This document shows, in pieces, positions 36,601 through 49,569 of a DNA stretch of 64,000 nucleotides (within the stretch, counting starts at the first letter, position 1; every line of letters begins with the position of its first letter). The notes beneath the pieces are model-generated. The model was not told the origin of the DNA, searched no databases, and saw only the letters and a list, made by a program, of their open reading frames with translations. A program made the translations under genes and the position numbers. This stretch comes from Benincasa hispida. Lineage: Eukaryota > Streptophyta > Magnoliopsida > Cucurbitales > Cucurbitaceae. The DNA lies in NCBI RefSeq assembly GCF_009727055.1, contig NC_052356.1:6413687-6477686 (forward strand). Reading direction: 5' to 3'.

Positions 36601-37754
36601 TTTCCCCAAGAGCTATGATATGATCTAGAGTCGCCCTGCCCACTACAGCACTTGAGAAATCTGGAAAATTGGTTGCTGTTACTGCAGAGGGTCAGAGATC
36701 AAAAACCAGAAAAGATCTTTGAATATGAAGAACAAAGAAAGAGAGAAACAATGAAAAAACCAATAGGAAAAAATAAAAAAAGAAAAGAAGAATATTATAG
36801 AAAAAGATTTTTGTCATTCTTCTGTCAAAGAATCGAAAGACAGATTGACGGAGGGGGCCTAAGAGCTACCTGTCTATCATGTCATTTCAAACAAACACCA
36901 TCGACAGCGACGAAACTCAAGAAACAAGAAAATTGGAAAAGAAAGAATATAAAATAAAAGATTGAAATAAAAAGAAAGTTGAACCATTCTGTGACCTTTG
37001 AAGAACTGGATCATCTCTGCAACAAGACTAGACCCTTTTTTCTCTCTCTCTGTCTTTTTCTCTCTATATGTGTGTATATATATAATTGTGAAAGTTGCTT
37101 TACAATCAGCTGAGACGGTCTATTGCTGTTTTGTTCTTGAATGTTTGATGGGTCTGTTTGATTCTTCTGCAGAGTTGGTGGGGTTGTTCTTCAGTTGATT
37201 GTTTGGTGGAGATTTGTTTTTTCTTCTTTTTTGAATTTCTTGCTCTGTGAGTTGAAGTGGGTTTTTGGGGAAGTTTAAGTGGAAGAGTAGAAGTTGGAGT
37301 TTATACATATTTGGGAATACGAAGTGGGATTTTGGTGAATCTAAGTGGGAATATGAATTTGGGGGATTTGGGGATAAAGTGGGAGGCAAGAAGAAGGGAT
37401 TATTGGGTTTCAAAAAGTAGCGAGGAATCTGAGTTTTAACTTTTGGAACTTTCTGCGAAATTTTGGAGCCCAAAAAAGGTTATGTGAAAACCATTGGAAG
37501 CTTGAAGAATCTATTGGCAAGCTTTCATTTCTTTCAAGGGGGAAAAAAGATTAACCCCAAGAGATTTTGTTGATCAAGGGAGCTTTTCCTGTGAATCTTC
37601 TGATTTACGTTCATCTGAACTTTGTCTCTTTTGAGACTTTTGATTTCACACCTGGCGGAGTTTACCAAGGAACTTTGTCTTCTTTAGTTTGAACGGAAAC
37701 CCATTTTTTTTCTGTGTTGTGTTTTAGAGTTCTGGTTTTGGGGATTTGGGGAAA
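36601..37754 (+). promoter_or_regulatory. Promoter and 5' leader region of the REVOLUTA gene
   Basis: Long leaders are usual for class III HD-Zip genes. A CT-rich tract (37035-37070) followed by TATATATATAA (37074-37084) is present; a CT tract near a transcript start is common in plants. The stretch 37085-37754 contains several short upstream start codons. The transcript start and any leader intron cannot be fixed from sequence alone. Confidence 0.4.
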
Positions 37755-40700
37755 ATGGCCATGGCTATGGCCCATCACAGGGAGAGTGGCGATGGGGGTA
37801 TCAATGGCCACCTTGACAGCACCGGCAAATATGTCCGTTACACGACGGAGCAAGTGGAGGCTCTTGAGCGAGTCTATGCGGAATGTCCTAAACCAAGCTC
37901 TTTGCGCCGCCAGCAGCTGGTCCGTGATTGCCCCATTTTAGCCAACATCGATCCTAAGCAGATCAAAGTCTGGTTCCAGAACCGCAGGTATTTGGAACTT
38001 GATGGGGGTTCTTTTTCTTCTGCTTGTTCTTCTTTTGAAATCATTGATTGAGGGTATTGCCATTTGGCAGTACATTTTGCTTACTGTGGAATCTCCATTG
38101 TTGGTGTAGTTTGGTTGAGTTTGTATGCTTTTTTCTTGGGAGTAAGGATGTTTTTGATGGGGTTATGTTGGTTTTTTGTAGATGTAGAGAGAAACAACGA
38201 AAAGAGGCTTCCCGTTTACAGTCACTAAACAGTAAATTGACGGCCATGAACAAGCTATTGATGGAGGAAAATGATAGATTGCAGAAGCAAGTGTCTCAGC
38301 TTGTCTGTGAGAATGGGTATATGCGTCAACATTTGCAAACTGCTAATGTATGCCTTTCTCCTCCTATTTCTTCTTTTTGTTCTTCTGCGATCATTTTATC
38401 TTAATTATGCATTCTCTCTTCTAAATTTTGGGTGCTTCTGCCTCACTTTTATGCTTTGTTGATCTTTGTCTTAATTCACTTCGAAAAATGGTTGTCCAGT
38501 GGTGAAGTTTTATAAGAATTATCGATTGAAATGATCAGTATTTGTGTGGATCGTTGTCTTTTTGGGACTAGTTTGTCACTGGATAGCATTTCAATTGTTT
38601 TGTAGGCACCAGCAGCAACAACTACTGATGCAGCTTGTGACTCAGTGGCTACTACCCCTCAGCATTCACTTAGAGATGCTAGTAGCCCTGCTGGGTAATT
38701 TCAGAGACATCTTATATGCTATTTCTTGCATTGTTTAAGAAGCTGTAATGTTGATTACCTTGTCTAATCTATAACAATTATGGCAGACTCTTGTCTATTG
38801 CAGAGGAGATTTTGGCAGCCTTCCTTTCAAAGGCTACAGGAACTGCTGTCGATTGGGTCCAGATGCCTGGGATGAAGGTTCTAATTTCATTCATTCCTTT
38901 CCCTTCACTTTCGTATGTTGTTCATAAGCCAGATTTCCTTTGCCTAATAGCATTTCTAATCCGGGTTTGTTGTGGGAATATTTCTCCCAGCCTGGTCCGG
39001 ATTCGGTGGGAATCTTTGCCATTTCACAAAGTTGCAGTGGAGTGGCTGCTCGAGCTTGTGGTCTTGTCGGTTTAGAGCCCATGAAGGCAAGCATGCTCAA
39101 ACTACTGATTTAGCAATGTGTGTTATGGTAGTAAATAGTGTGTGTAGTTGAATTTATTTGTTCACCATTATAAGTTCTTCTGCAGATTGCAGAGATCTTA
39201 AAAGATCGCCCATCTTGGTTTCGTGATTGCCGGAGCCTTGAAGTCTTTACAACATTTCCCACTGGTGATGGTGGAACAATCGAACTTGTTTATACACAGG
39301 TGAACTCTATTTGGACATGTATTACAGTTGTGCTGTTAGATAACAATGACATATTTCTAGAGGGAATCAATGACGAACAAATTACTTTAGGTTTACGCTC
39401 CTACTACATTAGCGCCTGCACGAGATTTTTGGACTCTAAGATATACCAGAACTTTAGAAAATAGCAATCTTGTGGTAAAAATTCCTCCTATTCTGCATCA
39501 TTATCCTATTTTCTGAATAATTGTGTGTGCTTAGCGTACTTATGTTTTTCTTTGAGGTTTGTGAGAGATCGCTGTCTGGGTCTGGCACAGGACCAAATGC
39601 AGCTTCTGCTTCTCAATTTGTGAGAGCTGAAATGCTTCCCAGTGGCTATTTGATTCGTCCATGTGAGGGTGGAGGTTCGATCATCCACATTGTAGACCAC
39701 CTAAATCTTGAGGTCCGATTTTTCAACATTCACTTTGTTAATATTATTTCAGAAAGGAGTCTCTAAATGATTGTTCAATTCAATAGCCTTGGGGTGTTCC
39801 AGAGGTAGTACGACCACTTTATGAATCATCAAAGGCCGTTGCCCAGAAAATGACTATAGCAGTGAGTAAATCTAGATTTTCTATATTGTTTGAAAATAGT
39901 ACCTAATGCTCAAAGATATGTTGCAGTCCAAGATTGTTGAAACGAGTTTTTGTTATTTGATATATGAATCCTTCATACTAAGGAAAAGTTTAAGAATGGT
40001 TGGTCCCTTTGAACACTTTGATTGATCGAATTTTCATCATCTCCTTTTTATTACTTCAAATATTTAGGCTCTTCGCTACATTAGGCAAATTGCTCAAGAG
40101 ACAAGTGGTGAAGTAGTATACAGTTTAGGCAGGCAACCGGCTGTTCTGCGAACTTTTAGCCAAAGATTGAGCAGGTAGATATATAATTTTTTACTTGATG
40201 AAGGTTTCTTATTGATCTCGTCCCCTTGCTTTTTAACATGGTTTGAACAAGAACACTTTGAAGGTCTCTTTCCGTTGTTACCTTGTAGAGGATTTAATGA
40301 TGCTGTCAATGGATTCAATGATGATGGGTGGTCTTTGATCAATTGTGATGGAGCTGAAGATGTGACCCTTGCCATAAATTCAAGCAAGAATCTAAATACC
40401 TCATATGATCCAGTCAACTCTCTTGCATTCCATGGGGGAATCCTTTGTGCAAAGGCTTCCATGCTTCTCCAAGTATGTTAAAAGTTGTTTAGAATTTTTC
40501 ATTCTTCTCCATGGTTGTGCTTTGAACTGTCATTCGATTTACTGCTATTAGCAGCTTTAGCAAGACAATGAGCGAGTCTCTATTTATTTGATTTCGTTTC
40601 TTGATATTTTTCCTGATTTAGAAGTTTCCTTATCAATATATAAACTCTTGTCTCTAAACTCAGCTTGTTTTTGAGTGTTTAGTGAGCATAAATATCTGCA

Positions 40701-43700
40701 TCATCTGATGACCTTTATTTTAGATATTACTGTTTTACTCCTTTAGTTTGTTCTTCTACTTGATTTTTGTTTAGCCTTCTTGATTTAGTTAAGATTCTCA
40801 GAACACTCTTGTTGTTACTAAATGTGAATAATGTGAAGAGAGAATGAGAGAGACAATAAGCTAATGCCAAAGAAAATGTACCATGTAAAAAAATAAAGGG
40901 TTGAGATTTGGTGATATGATGATTTGAGATATTTAACCCCTAACTGAGGTAGGCACCAAATTGCAACTTTTAAGACTTTAGGGTTTGAAGTAAAAATATT
41001 ACCTTTTTTAAATTATAGGCATCTTTACTCAGTCCTGGATGTTTTCCAGATGGCTATGAAATTGAAGATTATTTGCCTTTCTGGACATTTTATATGTTTA
41101 TGGTGTGAAACTGAAACAGATGAAACTTCAGTGGACATCTTAGGTTTTTAGTTAATGAGTTTTGTTGATAATGGTCTTCCTTTCAGAATGTTCCTCCAAT
41201 TGCTCTAATTCGCTTCTTGAGAGAGCATCGCTCTGAGTGGGCTGATTTCAATGTTGATGCCTACTCTGCTACATCGTTAAAAACTGGCTCGTACGCATCC
41301 CCAGGCATGAGACCGATGAGGTTTACAGGGAGTCAAATCATCATGCCACTCGGTCATACAATTGAACAAGAAGAGGTAAGTAATGAAATTGCATTTGCAC
41401 CATTTACTTTCAGAAGGGCATATATAAAACCCATCCACGATGTGGCTCAAGTTGTAAAACTCTGTTGATTTTATCCTCCCAATCCCACTTGTATTTATAA
41501 AATAAAAGTATTTATGTGTACAAATTAATCCATTTAATCTGAATATATTGTGATACTGTAGTGTATCATCTTTTTCTGAATGCATGATTGTGGCATATCA
41601 CATGACCAGTTTTTAACAGAAATTTTGCCATTTGTTTTTGGTTATCATCCGCCAAGATTTATGCTGGGAATGACATCTGTTAACTCAATATTATTTTTGT
41701 TCATCCAGTTGCTTGAAGTTGTAAGACTTGAAAGCCACCCTCTTGCTCAAGAAGATGCTTTTATGTCCCGGGACATTCATCTCTTGCAGGTACTGTCTTC
41801 TCCGTTGCGCTGATATCATCTGTAGTTTGTTTAATACCCTGGACTTTGCCCTCAATCAGGAGGGCCATCAAATGATCAAATGCATTATTTGTGAAGAAAA
41901 ATTCTGATGTGTTTGCTGTGTTTGGATGAATTTAATAGCTCTCTTGATTTCTCATGTCGAGCAGGTGTGTACTGGAATCGATGAGCATGCTGTTGGGGCA
42001 TGTTCTGAACTTGTGTTTGCTCCGATCGATGAGATGTTTCCTGATGATGCTGTGCTGCTAGCTTCTGGTTTCAGGATCATCCCATTACATTCTAAAACAG
42101 TTGAGTTAAATTGTGCTTCTTTTAATCTAATCTCATGCACTGTCCTATCACCTATGTTGATTTCTACAAATCTTTCGGTCAAAATTTTAAATATTGTAAA
42201 GCATATTAAAAAAAAAGGATCTTTCATAGGCCTCTTGGAGAGTTCTGTAGATCCAAAATATATTGGAAAGGGTTAAAGAAAACATTTGAAACTCACTTGA
42301 TTTCTCTCTCTTAGAACTGCCCTTTTGAACTTTGATTTCCTTCACCGAGAACTGTATTACGGGGACATTTGTTTGATAACCATCTTTTTTTTTTTTTTTA
42401 ATTTTTGAAAATTATAAACACCATTTTCAAGAGTGCTTTCAACAATCAAGCCAAGTATTGAAAACTAAAAAAAAAAAATCGTTTTTAAGAAAGTTTTTGT
42501 TTTTGAAAGTTGACCAATAATTTGAAATGTTTACTTGAGGAACATGGAATCCATGGTAAAGAAAAAGTGAGAAAACAAGCACAATTTTCAAAACTAAAAA
42601 CCAAATAATTATCGAACGAGACTGAAGCTTTTGTACTTGTATATCAAAAACATTGTTAATTATCTCGATTCAACTTTCACATGAGTGAAATATCACAAAC
42701 ACTAAAGTCGATTGATGACAGTTTCAACTTCAAATGTTGTCGGGTTAAGACAGTAAGAGATCACTCCAGAAAACTGACAGAAAAGTATTGCGATATATTA
42801 TTCTCTCATAAAATTGTTAAAACTATTGACAAAATCTTTTTTCACTGAAATCTGATAACTTTGACCAACATGCTTTTTGTTTGGTTTATAATCATTCAGA
42901 GTGACCCAAAAGATACATGGAACTCAAATAGGACTCTGGATCTCACTTCCAGTCTTGAAGTTGGCTCATCTGCTTCTCAAGATGCTGCTGCTGCTGCATC
43001 AACTTCTAACTTCAGATCGGTTTTGACCATCGCTTTTCAGTTCCCGTTGGGTAGCAACCTGCAGGATAATGTTGCAGCGATGGCTAGACAGTATGTTCGG
43101 AGCGTTGTTTCAGCCGTGCAGAGGGTTGCAGTCGCCATATCTCCCTCTGGATTAAGCTCACCATCAGAGCCAAAGCTATCATCTGCTTGTCCAGAAGCTC
43201 TTACATTGGCTCGATGGATCTGCCATGGCTACAGGTTACTTCTCTTTCCTTTATTTTCTATATTTCACGTTTTGTATGTTTAAAAATCGCTTCATACATT
43301 TTGGTTTCAAATTTTCAAATATCTTTTTTTCAAATCTCTCAACTTACTAAAAGGTGGATAAAAGAAAAAGTATGTCTTTGTTGAAATTAATACGTTTTTA
43401 TACTTGAATATGCCTGGTACACGTGAAGCCCAAATAGAGATGTTCATTTTCCTCGTCAGGACGGGGCCAATGGGGATTTTTTGTGCCCCTGCCCTATTTG
43501 CTTCTTTTTTAATTTTATTATGATAATTATTGTTATGTTATTATTTTTAGTATATAAATAATCTAAATTTCAAGTTATATTATTTTATGGTCAAGATAAA
43601 AGATGTGTTTGGATTGAACATTTACATTTAGATTATATATAGATGAATAATATAATAGGTAATTTTTTTGTTATACTAGAAAATTTGAGTAATTTCTCTA

Positions 43701-45335
43701 TAAATTCAAATTCTCAAGGTAGAATTAATGAAAAATTATAGTAAAAAATTTAGGTCCCATCTGCTAATCATTTTATTTTTTTGTTTTTATTTTTGAAAAT
43801 TAAGTCTATGGAGACTATGTCTACCTCCCATTTTTTTTTTTTGTTATTTATTTTCCACCAATAGTTTAAAAAACCAAGCCAAATTTTGGGAACTTAGAAA
43901 AGTTATTTTTGTTTTTGGAATTTGGCTAAAAATTCAACCATTATATTTCAAAAAGATGTAAATCATTGTAAGAAATATGGATAAAATAAGCTTAATTTTA
44001 ATAACAAAAATAAAAAATCAATAGTTACCAAATGAGGCCTTAACTATTTAATTAAAATTTTTCAAAAACTCCTTGCTAGAAACTCGATCCCACAAATTCT
44101 CATTCCATACCCTGATCCTTGTGAAATTAAATAAGAAATTTTGCAAAGATGGAGAGTGAAATAGAGAGCGGAAACAAGTAATCATCTACCAATAATCTAT
44201 TAAAAGAATATTAGAACAGACTGAAATAACTTTTTATTCATAAATCAAGGACTATGACGAAAAAGAGAGGTATAAACATATTACATTTATGATTTTTCTT
44301 GGTTGATTATATATGTGTGTATATGTTTACATATAAACTGGATGTTTAAATGAATGATAAACTATCTGAAAAAAAGGTTCTTAGATGTTGATTTGTTATT
44401 ATGCTATATATCTATTAAAAGTAAGGGTTATTTTTTATTTTTGCCTCCCATAAAAAGCACACTCCTGTTCAATAAAATAGAGTTTATTTATGAGGCATAC
44501 TTATAATCCAAGAAAAACAACCAAATCAGAAATCAATCCATTAAAAATAAAAAATCCTTCTACCATTTAAGAAATGACCCAGAAAATTATCCTTACAATT
44601 CAAGATAATAAGCCACAAAAATAAAAAGTTGACTCTCTCTTTCTCTCTCTGTCTCACAGATGCCATACTGGAACAGAGTTGGTGCCTTCAGACAGTGTGG
44701 ATGGTGACTCAGTGTTGAAACATCTATGGAATCATCAGGATGCAATTCTATGCTGTTCTCTCAAGGTAAAAAATAAAAATTTTAAATTAAAAAAGAAAAA
44801 GCCCCTCAAGTGAACAAAAATGAACTTAATTACTATGTTGTAATTTATGTTATTGGTTGGTTTGCAGTCACTGCCCCCAGTGTTCATGTTTGCAAACCAA
44901 GCAGGCCTTGATATGTTGGAGACAACCTTGGTTGCCTTACAAGACATCACTTTGGATAAAATTTTTGGCGATTCGGCCCGCAAGGCTTTCTCTGCCGTTT
45001 TTTCCAGCTTAATGAATCAGGTTACCTTCTATGTTCTCCCTTTTAGTTCATTGTCGTGCTCACTTGTAATCGATGATCCAGTTCATACTGCATAAAGGAA
45101 ACTTATGATGATTTTCTATTTCAAGATCAATTAGAAATGTAACATGCAAACAAACTAAATTGAATCTTACTCGTTTCTTCATCAGGGCTTTGCTTACATT
45201 CCTGCTGGAATTTGCATGTCTACAATGGGACGACATGCTTCCTTTGAACAAGCCATTGCATGGAAAGTTCTTGCAGAAGATGAGTCTACTGTGCACTGTC
45301 TAGCCTTCTCATTCGTCAATTGGTCGTTCCTGTGA
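37755..45335 (+). CDS. REV: Class III homeodomain-leucine zipper transcription factor, REVOLUTA type
   Basis: Eighteen exons join in frame to 847 codons: 37755-37987, 38182-38347, 38606-38694, 38787-38877, 38991-39086, 39186-39299, 39391-39474, 39557-39712, 39787-39861, 40068-40174, 40289-40472, 41187-41375, 41709-41789, 41965-42099, 42900-43234, 44660-44765, 44868-45020, 45186-45335. Domains: homeodomain about residues 25-87 (KYVRYTTEQVEALERVY, IKVWFQNRR), leucine zipper about 88-130, START lipid-binding domain about 165-375, and a C-terminal MEKHLA domain ending CLAFSFVNWSF. Markers of REV rather than PHB or ATHB15 are VQMPGMKPGPDSVGIFAIS and RSLSGSGTGPNAAS. Family role: nuclear factor for adaxial leaf identity, meristems and vascular patterning. 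Unusual: LEPWGVPE where relatives have LEAWSVPE. The copy looks intact. Start chosen at the first ATG (MAMAMAHH). Confidence 0.96.
38867..39000 (+). promoter_or_regulatory. miR165/166 target site, split by intron 4
   Basis: The 21-base target consists of CTGGGATGAAG at the end of exon 4 (38867-38877) and CCTGGTCCGG at the start of exon 5 (38991-39000). It pairs with miR165/166, whose complement contains AATGAAGCCTGGTCCGA. It encodes PGMKPGP inside the START domain. Only spliced mRNA carries the complete site; known class III HD-Zip genes are cut there by the microRNA. Confidence 0.95.
39087..39185 (+). other. GC-AG intron (intron 5 of the REV gene)
   Basis: The donor is ATGAAG followed by GCAAGC, the acceptor CTTCTGCAG followed by ATTGCAGAG. 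The protein frame (EPMK joined to IAEILK) requires this junction. No GT lies at a position that would keep the frame. The other sixteen introns are GT-AG. Confidence 0.88.
42361..42623. mobile_element. MITE-like repeat in REV intron 14
   Basis: The left end GGGGACATTTGTTTGATAAC and the inverted right end AGTCTCGTTCGATAATTATT are imperfect inverted repeats of the type GTTTGATAACCATTT. The inside is AT-rich with A and T runs. No target duplication could be fixed. Confidence 0.4.
43753..44039. mobile_element. PIF/Harbinger-like MITE in REV intron 15 (287 bp)
   Basis: GGTCCCATCTGCTAATCATT at the left and, inverted, GGCCTCATTTGGTAACTATT at the right are inverted repeats. TTA stands on both sides (43750-43752, 44040-44042). 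It lies in the longest intron (1,425 bp). Confidence 0.7.
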
Positions 45336-45818
45336 TTCTTTTCCCTGTACACTTGTTGAAATTTATGTAAACAGTCCAAGAAAACAGGAAGGGTTTCTAC
45401 AATTTTGTAACATCTTATCTATATATCAGCCTCGGGTTTGAATTATAGGGATGTATCTCTGGCAGGGGAAGTTTTCGGACGATGTCAAATTCTTTTGTTG
45501 AATGATAAGAATGGAAAATGTTGCATTACGCAAAACGAAACCTGAAGTTAATTTACAATATGTTAACAATTTATTTGTATCTGATGGATTGCCATCAGGT
45601 TGTTTGCAATAATGATCAAGCGATGAACTGACTTCCAAATCGAAACACCCATATTTATAACCTCAACTGCAAATTCTACACATTGGCATTGCAAGATTCA
45701 ATTTTAGGACATTTACAACAAAACATCATATATCATAAAACAGGAAGAAACAGCAACAAGGAAGCAGAGGGTGTAACGAGTACGGTGAATTAATATCTTT
45801 CAAGTTTCATAGTGAAAT

Positions 45819-47943
45819 TCATCGGGATGCAAGAGACCAGAAGTTCATGAAGAATGAAGGCAACGCAGTAAACCAACTAATAAATGCCATGGCCGTTGCA
45901 GTTTCAAACTGTACACAGTGATTCTTGCTGCAGCTACTTAGATCGTTGTCTATAAGAACTGTGATGCCTGCAGAAGCACAAGCCGCAGCAAACGTGAGAG
46001 TAGATGTGATCTGAAGGAAAAAACATTCAGGTGTCAGCTGCTAGGCTAGTAAAATTTCAGAGTCAAGTCAGGAAAAGGGAAAAGTACATTCTCAATAATT
46101 GGTCAGAAGTAAATGGTAGCAGAAATTGTGTGAGTTCTAAAGAGATCTCTATGTATTCAAAAGAGTTATCATATAAGAATGATTGCAATGCAGTCATGAA
46201 TTTTTTATACAACAGCTACAGAGAGTGATATCCGTACATTGCTCATGTAAGAAACAACAATGGAAAGTCCAATTCATTTTTATGGTTGAACTAATGAGAA
46301 AAATATAGCAAAACATTAATTACCCTGATCCAATGTAATTTCAACTACTTTAAATTGTCAATGCAGAGTTGAGTCTGATTAATTTTAACCTGATACAAGT
46401 ATATAATATGACAGAATTGAATTCAATGGGAACCGGAACAATACTAAATGTGTATTTCATTATAGCAAACCAAGTTGTATTATGTATATTTTAAAAAGAA
46501 AAATAAAATAACAAGCATCGATTTTCTCTAGCAATACCAAGCAGTTCACTGATTGGTCAAAACCCCAAGAGAATACCATCATGCTTAAAGTTAGCATTTT
46601 TTTAAAATAAGAAACAACAGCAACTTCATTATTGAAACACATTATTCCAGTTGAAGAAAAATGGCCTCGAGACATCTAGTAATGCAGCAAAGTAATCAGA
46701 TTCCTGAATATTCAAGAACACAAGAGTGAATCTATGGATTCCAAAATCAAAATTTTGCTATAAACATACCCCGTCACCAACAGTGAATAAGCTGACTATC
46801 CTGCAATTCTGTAAGGATCTTCTCACTAGTAGAGCATATATATCAATGAATGCTAACAAGAGGCTCCACATACTCTGCAAACCAGCTGCTGCAACAAGAT
46901 AGCTGAAAAAGCAGAAGATTGATTTGTTTAAGAAACATCACACATAAAGACTGTAGAAAATCAACCAGCAAATCTAAATTTTCATAGCTTCACTGAGCAT
47001 AAGATGTAAATCCATGTGCTAAGAACTCAAAGATGAAGTAAACGATAAAAAGATGAACCTTAAATTTGATGCTGATGAATCTATGACTGACAATATAAGA
47101 AATAACTATTGTCAGTCAGTAAAGCATAATAACAATCTGAGCAAGTTATCGACATTCTTTGTATGTCTAGGAACTCATAATTCCTTTGTTCTTTCTTACA
47201 ACTTCCAAAAAATAGGACCATGAAATGCTCCAACTAGACAACATTTTACTACTTAACCGAGGCTCACGGTTTCTGATGGTTAGTGAAGAAATAAAAAGTT
47301 CATGAGCCAGTGGGGCAACTGATTAATGAACCCATCAACTATGTCATCAAGCACTTCTATACTAAAGCTTCCACTTGAGTTGCCATTAACAACCAATCGA
47401 TACATTTTATACAACGCTTGTTTATTAGCTACAAAATTCGGCCTTAACTTAATTCAAAAGTCTATCATAATTACATGCACAAGTAGCAAATCCAATTAGA
47501 ACAAAGGAAGCCAATCTATTTCACTGCAAATTTAAATCTCTTTCATAAAGCAAGTTGAATTACTTTAAGAAAAGATCAAATCCAGCCAATCCTAGATCCA
47601 AAAGCTACTAATAGAACAAATCGCCCTATCCTTCCACAGAAATGGAAGCAAAATCGGGTAACAAAATACACAATAAAGTTGTAAGAATCAGAAGTCCAGA
47701 GAGAGAGGTTCAATTGAAGCAAATTGAGATTTACCAAAAGGCAGAAACAGAAGGGAAATCGCTAGTAGTAGCCATGACAACCAGCGCCGCCGCCGCAAAG
47801 AAGAACTGAAAGAATCGCAAAGCGAGTCCTCCCCGGGTGCCGGGCATTCCTTCCGTGTCCTTCATCCTGACCATGGGCGCATTCGCGCCATCGGTTGTGG
47901 GGGGATCTTCAACCGGGTGAACCGACGCATGGCTCACATTCAT
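45819..47943 (-). CDS. CASP-like membrane protein, subfamily 5A
   Basis: Three exons on the minus strand, 47943-47735, 46902-46770 and 46010-45819, join in frame to 177 codons; all introns are GT-AG. The protein starts [15 protein letters not shown]. It has four hydrophobic segments: about 41-62 ([20 protein letters not shown]), 68-95 ([20 protein letters not shown]), 112-132 ([20 protein letters not shown]) and 150-172 ([20 protein letters not shown]). The short cytosolic N-terminus, the loop with paired Cys ([13 protein letters not shown]) and the ending FWSLASR match the CASPL5A group. Relatives of Casparian-strip proteins form plasma-membrane scaffolds; the job of group 5 is not established. 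It is convergent with the REV gene. Confidence 0.92.
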
Positions 47944-49328
47944 TTCTCCACGATTCGATGCCTCAGTTCATCATCTCTTCCCCAATCGCATGGTCGGCTT
48001 CTGCTCCGCCACGGCCGGAATCGGGGATACCGTCACTCTCTTAACCTCTCCTTCCCTTATCGGATAATGAAGAGGATTCTTAAGCTGATCGAGAATCTCA
48101 AGGAGCCATATACGGAAATCAAATCTATGTGTGTTCTCTTTGGGAATCTGACGTGAGAGAAGAATTGAGATCCTATCCTTCAATGTTTTACGACCAACAA
48201 GAAGAACGTACGGCGCGGCGATGGCCGATCAATAAGGGGCTGCTTTGGGAATTGACTGCGAAATATTTTCTAATTTCATTAAATAAAAAAAAACCTATGT
48301 ATAGTAAGTATTGATAGTTGCAATTACACCTTGGATAAAAGTTGGAATTGAAGTTAAACTTTCAAACTTATACAATTGTTATGATTCCTACAATTCATGT
48401 AAGTTTGATGGTTAAATTTTTAATATATGTATAAGTTTGAGAGTTAGGTTTTTGGGTTTGAGGTACAATTGCAACTAATAGAGGCAGTTCTTACGATGTG
48501 CCCAAAAGAAAAATGTGTATCTCGGGTTGCATAAGGCAGCTCATCTAAGTATCTAATCATATGTTGCCACGTGACAAATTTTTTTAATTGATATTTTTTA
48601 AACATATTTTTTTTTCTTTGTAATTAAAGGGGATATATGGAGATAAGTGTAGTCGGATTGCACTCAAGTATTACTTTTTAAAATATATACATAATTTTCT
48701 TTTCTCTTTTTTAAGTTAAATTATAAAAAGTATATATGTAATTTATGGGTTTAGTTTCATCTATATCTCAAAAAGTTTTATTTTAACTCTCGAAGTTTAA
48801 AATATTTTTCAAAATAACGATAGAAGGTTTTTGCTGTTAGATTCCTGAACAAAAAAAAAAAGTTCATATATTTTTATGTGTTGATTACGTGGACAAATTT
48901 AAACATATATCAGAAATAAACTTGAAAATTAGGGTCAATGAAAAATATTATAAACGAAAAAAAGGATTGAAGGTGTGAAATGGAAAAGAGGAAGGTGATA
49001 ATATACATAATTCATTGTTTTCAAAATGAAGAGTATAGATTAACTTAGTTGAACCCATGGTTCACACATTAGTAAACTCAAATTTGCAATAAAATACGTT
49101 ATTTTACTTACAAAGAATGTGTTTGGGGAAAAATCTATCCTAATATTATAATAACCATCTTTGGCTAAAGTAAATATTATTTTGTATTCTTCTACCATCA
49201 ACACTATTTCAAAACCCCTATTTGCTACATTTTTTTGTACTATTTTACATTCATCATTTTTTTTTTTTAAATTTTTTGTTATAGTGTTTACTATTTTCTC
49301 TTCAAACTAAAATAGTTTATACATCAAA
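47944..49328. other. Upstream region of the CASP-like gene and AT-rich intergenic DNA
   Basis: Bases 47944-48250 have a higher GC content and probably contain the 5' leader and promoter of the minus-strand gene. From 48250 to 49328 the DNA is AT-rich and no gene or transposon end is recognised. Confidence 0.5.
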
Positions 49329-49569
49329 CACGACTACTACAAAATCTATATTATTTGACACTTGTAGTTTTTAATTACTTGACATTTCTTTGGAAAAAAC
49401 GTCAAGTAATGATCTTTTAGAAAAGAAAATATCAAGTAAAAGGGTTAAAAAAGCGGAGATTAACGGAATGTTTCGGATACTTTTACGCGAACCATTACTT
49501 GACACGTTTTTCGTGTCAAGTATATGAAACTCTTACTTGACATATTTTTCGTGTTAAGTAAAATATAAA

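Noticed and set aside
36652..36957. Lysine-rich plus-strand frame upstream of the REV gene
   Set aside because: Low complexity (A-rich) and no recognisable family; more likely promoter or leader DNA.
37120..37473. Proline-rich minus-strand reading frame of 117 codons
   Set aside because: It is the antisense of the CT/GA-biased leader of the REV gene and has no domain or splice context.
41926..42276. A 116-codon continuous frame as an alternative exon
   Set aside because: It is exon 14 of the REV gene read through its donor at 42100; the joined frame with exon 15 restores the conserved RTLDLTSSLEVG.
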